DNA of 64,000 nucleotides from JAKAVN01 sp963796565 (GTDB taxonomy: Bacteria > Desulfobacterota > Binatia > Binatales > Binataceae), in NCBI GenBank assembly GCA_963796565.1, contig CAWCMA010000002.1:124001-188000 (forward strand), written 5' to 3'. The notes below the pieces were generated by a model. That model had not been told where the DNA came from and made no database searches. It saw nothing but the letters and a program-made list of their open reading frames with translations. Below, piece after piece: positions 30,814-40,178 of this stretch (position 1 is its first letter; the number at the start of each line of letters is the position of its first letter). A program made the position numbers and the translations under genes.

Positions 30814-31374
30814 CTATAACTCTTCAATTATAAACCGATCGTTGGTGTAGACGCAGATCTCGGCGGCCACTTGCATCGCGCTCTCCGCTACCTGGCGCGC
30901 GCTCAGCGCCGGCGCATGGCGCACCAGCGCGCGCGCCGCCGCCAGCGCGTAGTTGCCACCTGACCCGATCGCCAGGATCCCATCGTCCGGCTCGATAACG
31001 TCGCCCAGCCCCGAGATCAAAAGCGAGCTTTCGCGGTCGGCCACTATCAGCATCGCCTCCAGCCGCCGCAGCACGCGGTCGGTGCGCCAGTCCTTGGCCA
31101 TCTCGACCGCCGCCCGGCGCAGGTTGCCGTTGAACTCCTGCAGCTTGCCCTCGAATTTCTCGAACAGCGTCAGCGCGTCGGCGGTCGAGCCGGCGAATCC
31201 CGCCAGCACCCTGTCGTCGTGTAGCCGGCGCACCTTGCGCGCCCCATGCTTCATGATGGTCTGGCCGACGCTGACCTGGCCGTCGCCGGCGACCACTACG
31301 TGGCCCGCGTTGCGCACGCACAGGATCGTCGTCCCGCGGATGACCGTGTCGGACTCAGGCGCGCGGATGGGCAC
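30814..31374 (-). CDS. hslV: ATP-dependent protease proteolytic subunit HslV
   Basis: HslV is the Ntn-hydrolase core of HslUV. The catalytic Thr is in GTTILCVR, and residues GDGQVSVGQTIMKHGARKVR match the fold, with GSGGNYALAAARAL later. The normal protein starts almost directly before this Thr; here a GTG start at 31374 (GAGG 9 bases upstream) leaves a 14-residue leader before it, which would need removal to expose the Thr. The frame overlaps the xerC 3' end by 20 bases. No start codon lies between 31374 and the Thr in this frame. Confidence 0.94.
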   Translation of the reverse strand: MPIRAPESDTVIRGTTILCVRNAGHVVVAGDGQVSVGQTIMKHGARKVRRLHDDRVLAGFAGSTADALTLFEKFEGKLQEFNGNLRRAAVEMAKDWRTDRVLRRLEAMLIVADRESSLLISGLGDVIEPDDGILAIGSGGNYALAAARALVRHAPALSARQVAESAMQVAAEICVYTNDRFIIEEL

Positions 31375-32257
31375 GGCGGTAAACCTCTTTGAGATGGTTG
31401 ACGCTCACATGAGTATAGCGCTGCGTGGTGGCGAGGCTCGCATGGCCGAGCATCTCCTGGATCGAGCGCAGGTCGGCGCCGGCGTCCAGCAGATGTGTGG
31501 CGAAACAATGGCGCAGCCCATGCGGCGTGATTGACGATGACAGCCTCGCCGCCACGATACGCCGGGCCAGGATGCTCTCGACCGCGCGCGTCGTCAGCCG
31601 CCCGCCGCGCAGGTTGGTGATTACCGGGCCGTCGAGTTCCCAGGCCTTGGGCATCGCGCGTCGCCAGGCCTTGAGCGCGTCGAGCGCCGGCTCGCCAATC
31701 GGCACCATGCGATCCTTGTTGCCTTTGCCCGAGCGCACCAGCACCATCCCGACCTCGTCGTCGACGTCGCGCCAGTTGAGCCCGGTAAGCTCGCTCACGC
31801 GCAGGCCCGAGGAATAGAGCGTTTCGAGGATCGCGCGGTCGCGCAAGGCGGCCGGCGATGCGTCTTCGCTGTCGGCTTCGATCAGCCGGCGCACGTCGTC
31901 CTCGGGCAAAATTGCAGGCAGGCGGCGCTGGGTCCGCGGCGAGCGCAAGGCGCGCGCCGGGCTCGCCGCCGCCGCCATCGTTTCACGCCAGCGAAAAAAC
32001 GCCTTGATCGCGAACAGCCGGCGCTGGACGGTGGCGCGGCTAAGCGTTTTCATCGCTTCGGAAAGATAACCGCGGATATGGTCGGTGGTGATCGCCTGAT
32101 GGTCGACTTCCTCGCCGCTCGCGTCGAGCGCGGCCTCGCGCTCGAGCAGGAAACGGCGAAAGTCGCACAAGTCCCGGCGATAGTTCGATACCGTATTGTC
32201 GGCCGCGCGCGAGGCTTTGCCCAACGCCGCCGCGAATGCCTCTATTTCCGCTTGCAT
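31355..32257 (-). CDS. xerC: Tyrosine recombinase XerC
   Basis: XerC resolves chromosome dimers at dif with XerD. The 300-residue protein has an N-terminal SAM-like domain (residues about 1-100) and catalytic residues in order: Arg in SSGLRVSELTGL, Lys in GKGNKDRMVPIG, His-x-x-Arg in HGLRHCFATHLL, His in LGHASLATTQRY and the nucleophile Tyr there. It starts the minus-strand cluster and overlaps hslV. xerD was not seen in the window. Confidence 0.93.
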   Translation of the reverse strand: MQAEIEAFAAALGKASRAADNTVSNYRRDLCDFRRFLLEREAALDASGEEVDHQAITTDHIRGYLSEAMKTLSRATVQRRLFAIKAFFRWRETMAAAASPARALRSPRTQRRLPAILPEDDVRRLIEADSEDASPAALRDRAILETLYSSGLRVSELTGLNWRDVDDEVGMVLVRSGKGNKDRMVPIGEPALDALKAWRRAMPKAWELDGPVITNLRGGRLTTRAVESILARRIVAARLSSSITPHGLRHCFATHLLDAGADLRSIQEMLGHASLATTQRYTHVSVNHLKEVYRRAHPRA

Positions 32258-32344
32258 CGACTCGCGTCCAATCCGAAGGCTATGCTATCAAGCAGGCGCA
32301 TCGCGCAAAAGCATGTGGTCGGCGCGCGGAGCGCACATTCTTCC

Positions 32345-32653
32345 ATGAACTGCTGGAACTGCGGGCATCGGGTCGAGACGATCGAGCGCGTTGGATTTCA
32401 CGCGCATTGTTCGCAATGCGATCGGCCGCTGCACGCATGCCGCGACTGCTCGTTTTACGATCCCGCCTACAACAATCAGTGCCGCGAAACGATGGCGGAG
32501 CGAGTGGTGGACAAGGAACGCTCGAATTTCTGCGAATACTTCACGCCCAACGCCGACACGGCCGCGGCGCCATCTCTTCCGGCGTCCCGGCCGTCGCCCG
32601 AGCGCGCCGCTCGCGAGCGGCTCGACGCGCTGTTCAAGAAGAAAAAACCATGA
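32345..32653 (+). CDS. Zinc-ribbon conserved hypothetical protein
   Basis: This 102-residue protein has a compact metal-binding core: MNCWNCGHRVET, then CSQCDRPLHACRDCSFYDP and later NNQCRETMAERVV with NFCEYF. The order C-x2-C, C-x2-C, C-x2-C, Cys, Cys is typical of a recurrent small family in deltaproteobacterial-type genomes of unknown function. The C-terminal third is Ala/Pro/Arg-rich and ends in a Lys tract (DALFKKKKP). Its stop overlaps the glmU start by four bases (ATGA), so expression is coupled to UDP-GlcNAc synthesis. Confidence 0.8.
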   Translation: MNCWNCGHRVETIERVGFHAHCSQCDRPLHACRDCSFYDPAYNNQCRETMAERVVDKERSNFCEYFTPNADTAAAPSLPASRPSPERAARERLDALFKKKKP

Positions 32654-34086
32654 GGAAGGCACCGGGGGCGATCGTCCTGGCCGCCGGCCTTGGCACCCGG
32701 ATGCGCTCGGCACGGGCCAAGGTGCTGCACGAGCTTGGCGGCGAGCCGATGATCGCGCGCGTGATGCGCTCGCTCGCGCCGCTTGCTCCAGCGCCGTTAG
32801 TGCTGGTGGCCGGTCATCAGGGCGACGAAGTTGCGGCGGCTGCCGCACGCGCATTTGCGCCGGGCGTGCGCGTCGAGGTCGCGCGTCAACCCGCGCAGCG
32901 CGGCACGGGCGACGCAGCGCGATGCGGCCTGGACGCTTTCGCGCCGGACTTCGACGGCGACGTCCTGATCCTCTACGGCGACATGCCGATGATCCGGCCG
33001 GCGACGCTCGAGACGTTCATCGCGGAGCACCGCCGCACGGGCGCCGACGTATCGTTCATCAGCGCGATGCTGGACGACGCGGGCGCGTATGGTCGCGTGG
33101 TTCGCGACCGCGCGGGCGCGGTGACGGCGATCGTGGAGGCGCGTGACGCATCGCCCGCCGAGCTTGCGATTCGCGAGATCAACACCGGCGTTTATCTCGC
33201 GCGTGCGGCGGTGTTGCGCGCCGCCCTTGCGGAGTTGCGTCCCAATAACGCGCAGGGCGAATACTACCTTACCGACCTGGTCGCGATCGGGCGGCGGAGC
33301 GGCCTTGTCGCACAGGCATGGTGCGCGCCCGAGGCGGCTCAATTCGCCGGGATAAATTCACTCAAGGAGCTGGCAGAGATGGAAGCCGAGATCAGAGCGG
33401 CGGTTAACCGCAGATTGATGGAGGCGGGGGTGACGATCGTCGACCCGGCGAGCGCGTATATCGGTGAGCAGGTCGAAATCGGACGCGACTCGGTGATCGG
33501 GCCCAACGTGCAGATTCTCGGCCGCAGCAAGGTCGGCGAAGGCGTGCGCATTGAGGGCACGGCGTATCTGCGCGACGTCGAGATCGGCGACGGATGCCAT
33601 CTGAAGCTTGGCGTGCGCGCCGAGGAATGCCGCATCGGGCCGCATTGCGAAATCGGCCCCTTCGCCAACCTGCGCACCGGCACCGAGCTCGAAGGCCATA
33701 ACCGCATCGGGAATTTCGTCGAGACCAAGAAGGCGCGGATCGGGAAGGGCACCAAGGCGAGCCATCTGACCTACCTTGGCGATACCGTGATCGGCCGCGA
33801 GACCAACATCGGATGCGGCGTGATCACCGTCAACTATGACGGCTACGACAAGCATCTCACGCGGATCGGCAGCCGCTGCATGATCGGATGCGACACGCAA
33901 TTGGTCGCGCCAGTCAAGGTCGGCGACGACGTCTACGTCGGCTCGGGCACCACGATTTTGCGCGAGGTCCCCGACGGCGCGCTCTGCATTTCGCATCATC
34001 CGCAGAAAATCAAGCCTGGATGGACCGCCGAGTGGCGCCGCCGTCACGGCGATCGCGCCGAGGCGGAGGGCTCGGACGAGCCTTGA
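32650..34086 (+). CDS. glmU: Bifunctional UDP-GlcNAc diphosphorylase / GlcN-1-P acetyltransferase
   Basis: GlmU makes UDP-GlcNAc for peptidoglycan and lipid A. N-terminal pyrophosphorylase: IVLAAGLGTRMRSARAKVLH; uridylyl active site region LYGDMPMI. C-terminal left-handed beta-helix with hexapeptide repeats and GCGVITVNYDGYDKHLT near residue 400. The 478-residue length is normal. The start is ATG at 32650, overlapping the previous gene. It is 89 bases before glmS. Confidence 0.97.
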   Translation: MRKAPGAIVLAAGLGTRMRSARAKVLHELGGEPMIARVMRSLAPLAPAPLVLVAGHQGDEVAAAAARAFAPGVRVEVARQPAQRGTGDAARCGLDAFAPDFDGDVLILYGDMPMIRPATLETFIAEHRRTGADVSFISAMLDDAGAYGRVVRDRAGAVTAIVEARDASPAELAIREINTGVYLARAAVLRAALAELRPNNAQGEYYLTDLVAIGRRSGLVAQAWCAPEAAQFAGINSLKELAEMEAEIRAAVNRRLMEAGVTIVDPASAYIGEQVEIGRDSVIGPNVQILGRSKVGEGVRIEGTAYLRDVEIGDGCHLKLGVRAEECRIGPHCEIGPFANLRTGTELEGHNRIGNFVETKKARIGKGTKASHLTYLGDTVIGRETNIGCGVITVNYDGYDKHLTRIGSRCMIGCDTQLVAPVKVGDDVYVGSGTTILREVPDGALCISHHPQKIKPGWTAEWRRRHGDRAEAEGSDEP

Positions 34087-34175
34087 CGCGTTCCCTGGAG
34101 CCATCGGAGAACGGCTGGCGCCGCATCGCTCGGATCGGCAAACTTAGGGGCAATCCGGGAGAGGGTTGAACTTGC

Positions 34176-36008
34176 ATGTGCGGAATAGTCGGATACGTGG
34201 GCCCGTCTGAGGCGGTGCCGATTCTGCTCGGAGCGCTCGCGCGCCTGGAGTATCGCGGCTACGACTCGGCCGGCGTCGCGACGATCAGCGGCGCCAGGAT
34301 GGAAATCCGCCGCGCGGTCGGCAAGCTCGAGAACCTGCGCCGCGCGCTTGATGGCGCGCCGCTTAAGGGATCGATCGGAATTGGCCACACGCGATGGGCG
34401 ACGCATGGGCGTCCCTCGGAAGGCAATGCCCATCCGCACAAGGCGGGCCCGGTTGCGGTCATTCATAACGGCATCGTCGAGAACTACGTCGAACTGCGCG
34501 CGGAGTTGGTTGGGCGCGGTCATAAGCTGAGTTCCGAGACCGACACCGAACTCATCTCGCATCTCATCGAGGAGCGGGTGCGCGCCGGCGTAGGCTTGAC
34601 CGAGGCGGTGCGCCAAACGGTGCTCGAATTGCGCGGGTCGTTCTCGATCGTGGTGCTCTCGGAGACCGAGCCCGACAAGCTGGTCGCCGCCAAGACGGCG
34701 ACGCCACTGGTGCTCGGGCTGGGCGACGGCGAGAACTTCGTTGCTTCCGATATTCCGGCGATCCTCGGTCACACCCGCCGCACCATCGTGCTCGAGGACG
34801 GCGAGTTGGCCGAGCTCACCGCGCATAGCGTGCGCCTGATGACTTTCGACGGCGTGGCGATCGAACGCACGCCGCGGCTCATCGAGTGGGACGCTGTGGC
34901 CGCCACCAAGGGCGGCTTCCAGCACTACCTGCGCAAGGAGATCGCAGAGCAGCCGCAGGCCTGGATCGATACGCTGAGCGGCCGCGCGGCGGCCAGCTCC
35001 AACGCGGTGCGCTTCGAGGGCGAGCTGTTGCCGGCGGCGGGTCCGCAGGCGATCGGGCGGATCGTGATGGTCAGCGCGGGCGCCTCCTGGATCGCTTCGC
35101 TCATCGGCAAATTCATGATCGAGGAGCTGTGCGGGGTGCCGGCCGAGGTCGACTACTCGGCCGAGTTCCGCTACCGCCAGCCGCCGATCGACGAGCGCAC
35201 CATGATGATCGCGGTGTCGCAGTCGGGCGAGACCGCCGACACTCTGGCGGCGCTGGAAGAGGGGCGCCGGCGCGGATGCCATCTGCTCGCGATGACCAAC
35301 ACCGTCGATTCCTCGATCGCGCGCAAGGCCGACGCCCAGCTATACACCCGCTGCGGCCCTGAAATCAGCGTCACCACCACCAAGTGCTTCCTGACCCAGA
35401 TCGAGGCCTTCTACCTGTTCGCGATTCATCTCGCGGCGCGCCTGGGACGGCTCAGCGAGCGCGAAGTGAACGCGATGCTCCAGCCGGCCTTCGCGATCCC
35501 GGCGCAAATCAAGGAAGTGTTGGAGCAGCGCGAGCGCCAGATCGAACGCGTGGCGCGCAAGTACGGCAAGGCGCGCGACTTCCTGTACCTCGGCCGCGGC
35601 ATCAACTACCCGGTTGCGCTGGAGGGCGCGCTCAAACTCAAGGAGATTTCCTACATCCATGCGGAGGGCTACTCGGCGGGCGAGATGAAACACGGCCCGA
35701 TCGCGCTCATCGACGAGGAGATGCCGGTGGTGGTGATCATCCCATTCGACAACGTTTACGAAAAGACGCTGTCGAACCTGCGCGAGGTCGAATCGCGCAA
35801 CGGCCGCATCATCGCCATAACCGATCGTTCCACACCCGAGCTCGAGGAGGTCGCCTGGGAGATAATCCAGGTTCCCACGACGCATCGGATGTTGATGCCG
35901 GTCCTGACGACCGTGCCGCTGCAGCTCCTCGCGTACCATATCGCGGTCTATCGAGGCACCGACGTTGACCAGCCGCGCAACCTGGCCAAGTCGGTGACGG
36001 TCGAGTAG
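34176..36008 (+). CDS. glmS: Glutamine--fructose-6-phosphate aminotransferase
   Basis: GlmS forms glucosamine-6-phosphate from fructose-6-phosphate and glutamine. The catalytic Cys is residue 2 (MCGIVGYVG) of the N-terminal glutaminase domain; GHTRWATHGRPSEGNAHPH is the typical next motif. Two SIS domains follow; the second ends LAKSVTVE. Length 610 is normal. AGAGG about 11 bases before ATG serves as ribosome site. No glmS ribozyme-like leader is evident in the 89-base gap. Confidence 0.97.
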   Translation: MCGIVGYVGPSEAVPILLGALARLEYRGYDSAGVATISGARMEIRRAVGKLENLRRALDGAPLKGSIGIGHTRWATHGRPSEGNAHPHKAGPVAVIHNGIVENYVELRAELVGRGHKLSSETDTELISHLIEERVRAGVGLTEAVRQTVLELRGSFSIVVLSETEPDKLVAAKTATPLVLGLGDGENFVASDIPAILGHTRRTIVLEDGELAELTAHSVRLMTFDGVAIERTPRLIEWDAVAATKGGFQHYLRKEIAEQPQAWIDTLSGRAAASSNAVRFEGELLPAAGPQAIGRIVMVSAGASWIASLIGKFMIEELCGVPAEVDYSAEFRYRQPPIDERTMMIAVSQSGETADTLAALEEGRRRGCHLLAMTNTVDSSIARKADAQLYTRCGPEISVTTTKCFLTQIEAFYLFAIHLAARLGRLSEREVNAMLQPAFAIPAQIKEVLEQRERQIERVARKYGKARDFLYLGRGINYPVALEGALKLKEISYIHAEGYSAGEMKHGPIALIDEEMPVVVIIPFDNVYEKTLSNLREVESRNGRIIAITDRSTPELEEVAWEIIQVPTTHRMLMPVLTTVPLQLLAYHIAVYRGTDVDQPRNLAKSVTVE

Positions 36009-36039
36009 CCGGCGCGCGCCGCAGGCCGCTTTCAGGCGC

Positions 36040-36921
36040 TCAGTTTTTAGCGATCGGATATTGCGCGACGGCGCCGTCGATCGCCAGCGAATTCTCGTCC
36101 TGGATGAATGCCGCCACGCCGAGATGGTCGAGGTTCCATGACGGGTCGAGGTCCACGCTGAGCTCGTTCTCCAGCGCGGAACCGGCCGTGGCGTTCAATT
36201 CGAATGCGGGCACTATCTTTCTCACCGTGTAGTCGTACCTGACCTGGTGGCCGCTGTTTTCCCCCGCGCCGATCTTCGCCACCAGCCCGTTCTCATAGAT
36301 CGCAAGCAGCACGATTAGCGGCTGGTCTCCCGCCGTACGCAACATGCGCGCGCTCAGGCTGACGTTGAGCTTGTGGGATCCCGCGGCCGCCGGCCTCGCA
36401 CGCACGGTGACCACGCCGGGCGGCGGCGTCGTACGGGCGGCCGCAATCGCGCGCGCGATACCGCCAGGATCGGAACCGACGCACTGCCATCTGCCATTGA
36501 TCACGATCTGCGGCGTGTAGGACCCGCTCAGTTCCATCTCGCGAACATACACGGCCTGGCGCGCGGTCCATTGGCCAGACGAAAATGGGTCCGACCATCC
36601 CAGGCTATCCCAGTAGTCGACGTGGTAGGCGAGCGGTACTACGCCGGTGGATGACGATCCGATTTTGCTCAGCAGCTCGTCGGCGGGCGGGCAACTGGAA
36701 CACCCTTCGGAGGTGAAGAGCTCGAGCACCACCGGACTGTCTTCGGAAGCGCTCGCTTCGGGAGCGCTGGCTTCGGGAGCGGTGCTGGCCCTGGGCTCGA
36801 CGATGGTTTCCGAGAACGCCGAGCGATGACCAAGCAGGCGCGCGCCGACAGCGCAGGCGAGCATTGCACCGCCGATAAGCGCAATCAGGTTCCATCGCGA
36901 GGTCGGGGGTTGCATTTCCAT
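36040..36921 (-). CDS. DUF1223 thioredoxin-like secreted protein
   Basis: The 293-residue protein has a hydrophobic N-terminal segment (NLIALIGGAMLACAVGARLL) and then a DUF1223 domain marked by LELFTSEGCSSCPPADELL, with a CSSC pair in a thioredoxin-like fold, and HVDYWDSLGWSDPFSS. Such proteins are exported and presumed redox-active. A repeat-rich linker (PEASAPEASASE) separates membrane segment from domain. Start ATG at 36921 is chosen; a longer frame to 37071 contains a low-complexity leader. It converges with glmS. Confidence 0.82.
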   Translation of the reverse strand: MEMQPPTSRWNLIALIGGAMLACAVGARLLGHRSAFSETIVEPRASTAPEASAPEASASEDSPVVLELFTSEGCSSCPPADELLSKIGSSSTGVVPLAYHVDYWDSLGWSDPFSSGQWTARQAVYVREMELSGSYTPQIVINGRWQCVGSDPGGIARAIAAARTTPPPGVVTVRARPAAAGSHKLNVSLSARMLRTAGDQPLIVLLAIYENGLVAKIGAGENSGHQVRYDYTVRKIVPAFELNATAGSALENELSVDLDPSWNLDHLGVAAFIQDENSLAIDGAVAQYPIAKN

Positions 36922-37154
36922 AAGCTCTCGCAAGTACCAACCGGCGTTCAAGCCAGCCGGTTCCCGGACCGCAACATTCGCTTCAATTAGCAATTTAGCA
37001 CTAAGGTCGGTCGCGACAGCGTCAGAATCCGAATTACGCCGCGTGGCACGCCGGAGCGGGCGCCGCCTCACGATTTCGGCTGGAGGTGTCGCGCGCTAGG
37101 ATTCAGTCTCGCAACTACCGAAGCGGCCGCCCCGCCGCTATAGGAGAGAGCAGC

Positions 37155-37682
37155 TTGAAACAAAACAATATCTTCGAAAAATGGGAGCGGACCCGGGTCC
37201 GGCACACCCATAAGCATCCGCCCGTCATCAATATCAACCAGGCGATGGCCGATAAGTTGACGCCGGGGCAACGGATCGCGGACACGCTCGCGCTGGTGAT
37301 GGGCAGTTGGGCGTTCATCATCGTGCAGTCGACGATTCTCGCGATCTGGATCGCGTTGAACGTCATCGCCTGGATACGCCACTGGGATCCCTACCCGTTC
37401 ATCCTGCTCAACCTCGCGCTCAGCTTCCAGGCCGCCTACGCCGCGCCGATCATCATGATGTCGCAGAACCGCCAGGCGGCGAAAGACCGCCTGATGGCCG
37501 AGCAGGACTATATGGTCAACACCAAGGCCGAAGAGGAAGTGAAATCAATCATGCTTCATCTCGAGCAGCAGGATGAAGCGATGATCGACATCCTGCGCAA
37601 GCTCGAAGAGCAGCACGAGGCGCTCTTGGACAGGTTCACGGCGCTGAGCGCCGAGCGCAGCGGAAATTCCGCGCCGGCGTGA
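37155..37682 (+). CDS. DUF1003 membrane protein
   Basis: The 175-residue protein has the DUF1003 core: ADKLTPGQRIADTLALVMGS, two membrane helices (about 55-75 and 90-110) and the family sequence PYPFILLNLALSFQAAYAAP, then QNRQAAKDR and a charged C-terminal coiled coil. Such proteins are probably inner-membrane proteins of unknown function; some sit beside Mg2+ or divalent-cation genes. The start is TTG at 37155 because AGGAGAG lies directly before it. Confidence 0.8.
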   Translation: MKQNNIFEKWERTRVRHTHKHPPVININQAMADKLTPGQRIADTLALVMGSWAFIIVQSTILAIWIALNVIAWIRHWDPYPFILLNLALSFQAAYAAPIIMMSQNRQAAKDRLMAEQDYMVNTKAEEEVKSIMLHLEQQDEAMIDILRKLEEQHEALLDRFTALSAERSGNSAPA

Positions 37683-37720
37683 GGCGCCAGTATTCGCAAC
37701 GAATATTTAGCGAAAGTGCT

Positions 37721-38674
37721 TCAGGTCGCCTCGGTGTAAACGTTGGTGAAGTCGGGATTTATCTCGCGCCCGTGATAGAAGATCGCCGCTCCGAGGTGCT
37801 CCTCGGTCCAGGTGATGGTTGGCATGTCGCGCGTCACGAAGTAGCCCAGCCCGGCGAAGGTCTCGTTACGATTGCCCGAGGGATCGAAGAAGTAGATGGT
37901 CGCGCCGCGCGTGATTCCGTGGCGGGTCGGCCCAATGTCGATCTTGACCCGATGCTTGGACATCACGTCGGCCGCGCGCAGGACGTCGTTCCAGTTGTCC
38001 AGATAAAAAGCGAAGTGATGAAAGCCCGGACGCGGGCCGCCAACAAATGCGATGTCGTGCGGCTTGCTCGTGCACGAGAGGAACGCGGCGGCCTGGATGC
38101 TGTTGCCCGGACCGACCATCACCTGCTCGGTCAGTTGGAAGTTGAGCACTTCGGTGAAGAAGCGGCAGGTGTCGCTGACCCGATTGATGCCCTTGGACGG
38201 ATCGATCTCGGCGACCAGCAGGCAGTGGTCCAGATGCATCGCGCCCGCGCCTTTCACGTCGTCCGGCCACGGGTCCGGGTTGATCGCGCCTACGCTTCTG
38301 CCCACGGCCTCCTTCTCCGCGAACAGAACCATCCGATGGCTGCTCGGCAGGGCGAAGCGGATCGCGCGGCCCACGAATGGGATCGTGCCCGGCTTGAGTT
38401 GCTCGACCTCGATGCCCCGCTTGGCGATCGCGTCGCCAAACGCGTCGAGTTCGGAGTCGCGTTCGACCTTGTAAGCGATGTAGTTGGCGCCGGAATGGTC
38501 GGAGGGAGTGAGGATCACGCTATAGCGATCCCATTCGTCCCAAGCCTTGTAGTAGGTCGTCCCGCCACTCTCGCGATGGGTTTCGATAAGGCCGATGACG
38601 TTGGAGTAATGGTCGCGAGCCTTTTCGATGTCCGTTACTCGAACCGACACGTGTCCGATGCGCATCACCGCCAT
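37721..38674 (-). CDS. Catechol 2,3-dioxygenase-like extradiol dioxygenase (VOC fold)
   Basis: This 317-residue protein has two vicinal-oxygen-chelate modules. Iron ligands are visible as HLDHCLLV (His), GFHHFAFYL (His) and GNRNETFAGL (Glu), matching the 2-His-1-Glu site of extradiol ring-cleaving dioxygenases. The catalytic neighbourhood suggests opening of a catecholic ring, but glyoxalase-like relatives with other roles exist. The start MAVMRIGHVSVRV at 38674 is supported by GGAGGG; it is divergent from the CoA transferase at 38888, possibly co-regulated. Confidence 0.85.
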   Translation of the reverse strand: MAVMRIGHVSVRVTDIEKARDHYSNVIGLIETHRESGGTTYYKAWDEWDRYSVILTPSDHSGANYIAYKVERDSELDAFGDAIAKRGIEVEQLKPGTIPFVGRAIRFALPSSHRMVLFAEKEAVGRSVGAINPDPWPDDVKGAGAMHLDHCLLVAEIDPSKGINRVSDTCRFFTEVLNFQLTEQVMVGPGNSIQAAAFLSCTSKPHDIAFVGGPRPGFHHFAFYLDNWNDVLRAADVMSKHRVKIDIGPTRHGITRGATIYFFDPSGNRNETFAGLGYFVTRDMPTITWTEEHLGAAIFYHGREINPDFTNVYTEAT

Positions 38675-38887
38675 GATAGCGCCCTCCATGAATCGAGATA
38701 CCGCGATGCTAACACCGGCGCCGCCCCGCTGTCATCCGGAGCGTGCGCCAGAGGCCGTCCGAACCAGCACAGCACCAGCGCCCCGAGCGCCCTTTTCGCC
38801 CCGTTAACGCATCCGATATATGGTCATCACTGTCTCGATGGACGATGCGATAGTAGCCGAGCTTGCTATCAGGAGGTGCCAAGGACG

Positions 38888-40072
38888 ATGTCGGATGTTC
38901 CCCCGCTTGCCGGAATCACGGTCGTCGATCTTACCCGTTACCTGGCCGGGCCGTTTTGTACGCAGATTCTTGGCGATTACGGGGCCGAGGTCATCAAGAT
39001 CGAACCGGTCAAGGGCGCGCGAGCCGAGATGGGCGGCTACACCGGCAAGGACAGCTATTTCTTCATGAGCACCAACCGCTCGAAGAAAAGTGTGCAGATC
39101 GACCTCCGACAGTCCGCCGGGCGCGACGTGATGCTCCGTCTGGTCGACCAGGCCGACGTGGTGATCGACAACTTTCGTCCCGGCGTGATGGAGAAGATGG
39201 GTCTTGGCTACGAGACGCTCGCCGCGCGCAACCCGCGTATCATCGGATGTTCGATCTCCGGCTTCGGCGCCAGCGGTCCGATGCGCGACACGCCCGGGTT
39301 CGATCAGATTGCGCAGGGCTTCTCCGGGTTGATGAGCGTGACGGGGACCGCGGAGAGCGGCCCGATGCGAGTCGGGATTGCGATCTGCGATCTGTTGGGC
39401 GGGATCTTCGCCGCACAGGGCATCCTGCTCGCGCTCCAGTCGCGCCATCGCAGCGGCCGCGGCCAGCGCGTCGAGACTTCGCTGCTGGAAGCGATCGTCA
39501 GCGTCCTTAGCTGGTCGGCGGGAATTTACTTCGACACCGGACGTACGCCCGGTCCCGCCGGCAATCATCATCCGCTGACGGCGCCCCACGGGGTTCACGC
39601 GGCTTCCGATCGACCCTTCAATATCGCCTGCGGCAACGAGACCATGTGGCAGGCGTTGGCTGAAGCCATCGGGCGGCCCGAGCTCAAGGACGACCCGCGC
39701 TTTTCCTCGCTGGGAGATCGGATAAAGCATCGCGCGGCATTGACCGCGGAAATCAACCTCGCGCTCGCCTCCAATACCGCGGCGCACTGGATCGATCTGC
39801 TCAACCGCACGGGCATCCCTGCCGGCCCGATCATGACTATTGAAGAGATGTTCAACCACCCGCAGATAGCGGCGCGCGAGATGCTTCTGCGCCTGCCCCA
39901 TCCGGTGCGCGGCGAAATCATGACGACCGGACTCGGGGTGAAACTTTCCGATACGCCGGGCCAAGTCACGCGGCCGCCGCTGGTAGGTGAGCATACCGCC
40001 GAGGTTCTGGCGGCACGCGGCTTCAGCAACGAGGAGTTGGTTCGTCTGCGCGCGGCCGGAACGATTGGCTAG
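38888..40072 (+). CDS. CaiB/BaiF CoA transferase family protein (first copy)
   Basis: The 394-residue class III CoA transferase has the family opening ITVVDLTRYLAGPFCTQIL and catalytic Asp in GIAICDLLGGIFAAQGILLA. It transfers CoA between a carboxylic acid and an acyl-CoA; substrate unknown. Start ATG at 38888; a much longer frame upstream is a read-through of intergenic sequence. AGGAGGT and AAGGA lie upstream. Its divergent neighbour is an extradiol dioxygenase, so an aromatic or small-acid pathway is possible. Two perfect inverted repeats follow before rpoD. Confidence 0.85.
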   Translation: MSDVPPLAGITVVDLTRYLAGPFCTQILGDYGAEVIKIEPVKGARAEMGGYTGKDSYFFMSTNRSKKSVQIDLRQSAGRDVMLRLVDQADVVIDNFRPGVMEKMGLGYETLAARNPRIIGCSISGFGASGPMRDTPGFDQIAQGFSGLMSVTGTAESGPMRVGIAICDLLGGIFAAQGILLALQSRHRSGRGQRVETSLLEAIVSVLSWSAGIYFDTGRTPGPAGNHHPLTAPHGVHAASDRPFNIACGNETMWQALAEAIGRPELKDDPRFSSLGDRIKHRAALTAEINLALASNTAAHWIDLLNRTGIPAGPIMTIEEMFNHPQIAAREMLLRLPHPVRGEIMTTGLGVKLSDTPGQVTRPPLVGEHTAEVLAARGFSNEELVRLRAAGTIG

Positions 40073-40134
40073 CGCGGTCCGGAGCCGCAATCCTCAGCGG
40101 CGCGCGCCGCGGCGCGGGCGGCGGCGGCGCGCTC

Positions 40135-40168
40135 GCGCGGTGGAGCGCGATATGCGCCTCCACCGCGC
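40135..40168. repeat. Hairpin 1 between CoA transferase and rpoD
   Basis: GCGCGGTGGAG and CTCCACCGCGC form a perfect 11-bp stem around a 12-base loop (cgcgatatgcgc) that is itself partly self-complementary. It ends immediately before hairpin 2. Confidence 0.6.
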
Positions 40169-40178
40169 AAAAAGCATT

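Noticed and set aside
37679..38887. Long N-terminal extension of the plus-strand CoA transferase frame
   Set aside because: It runs antisense to the extradiol dioxygenase; the CoA transferase family opening and ribosome site place the start at 38888.
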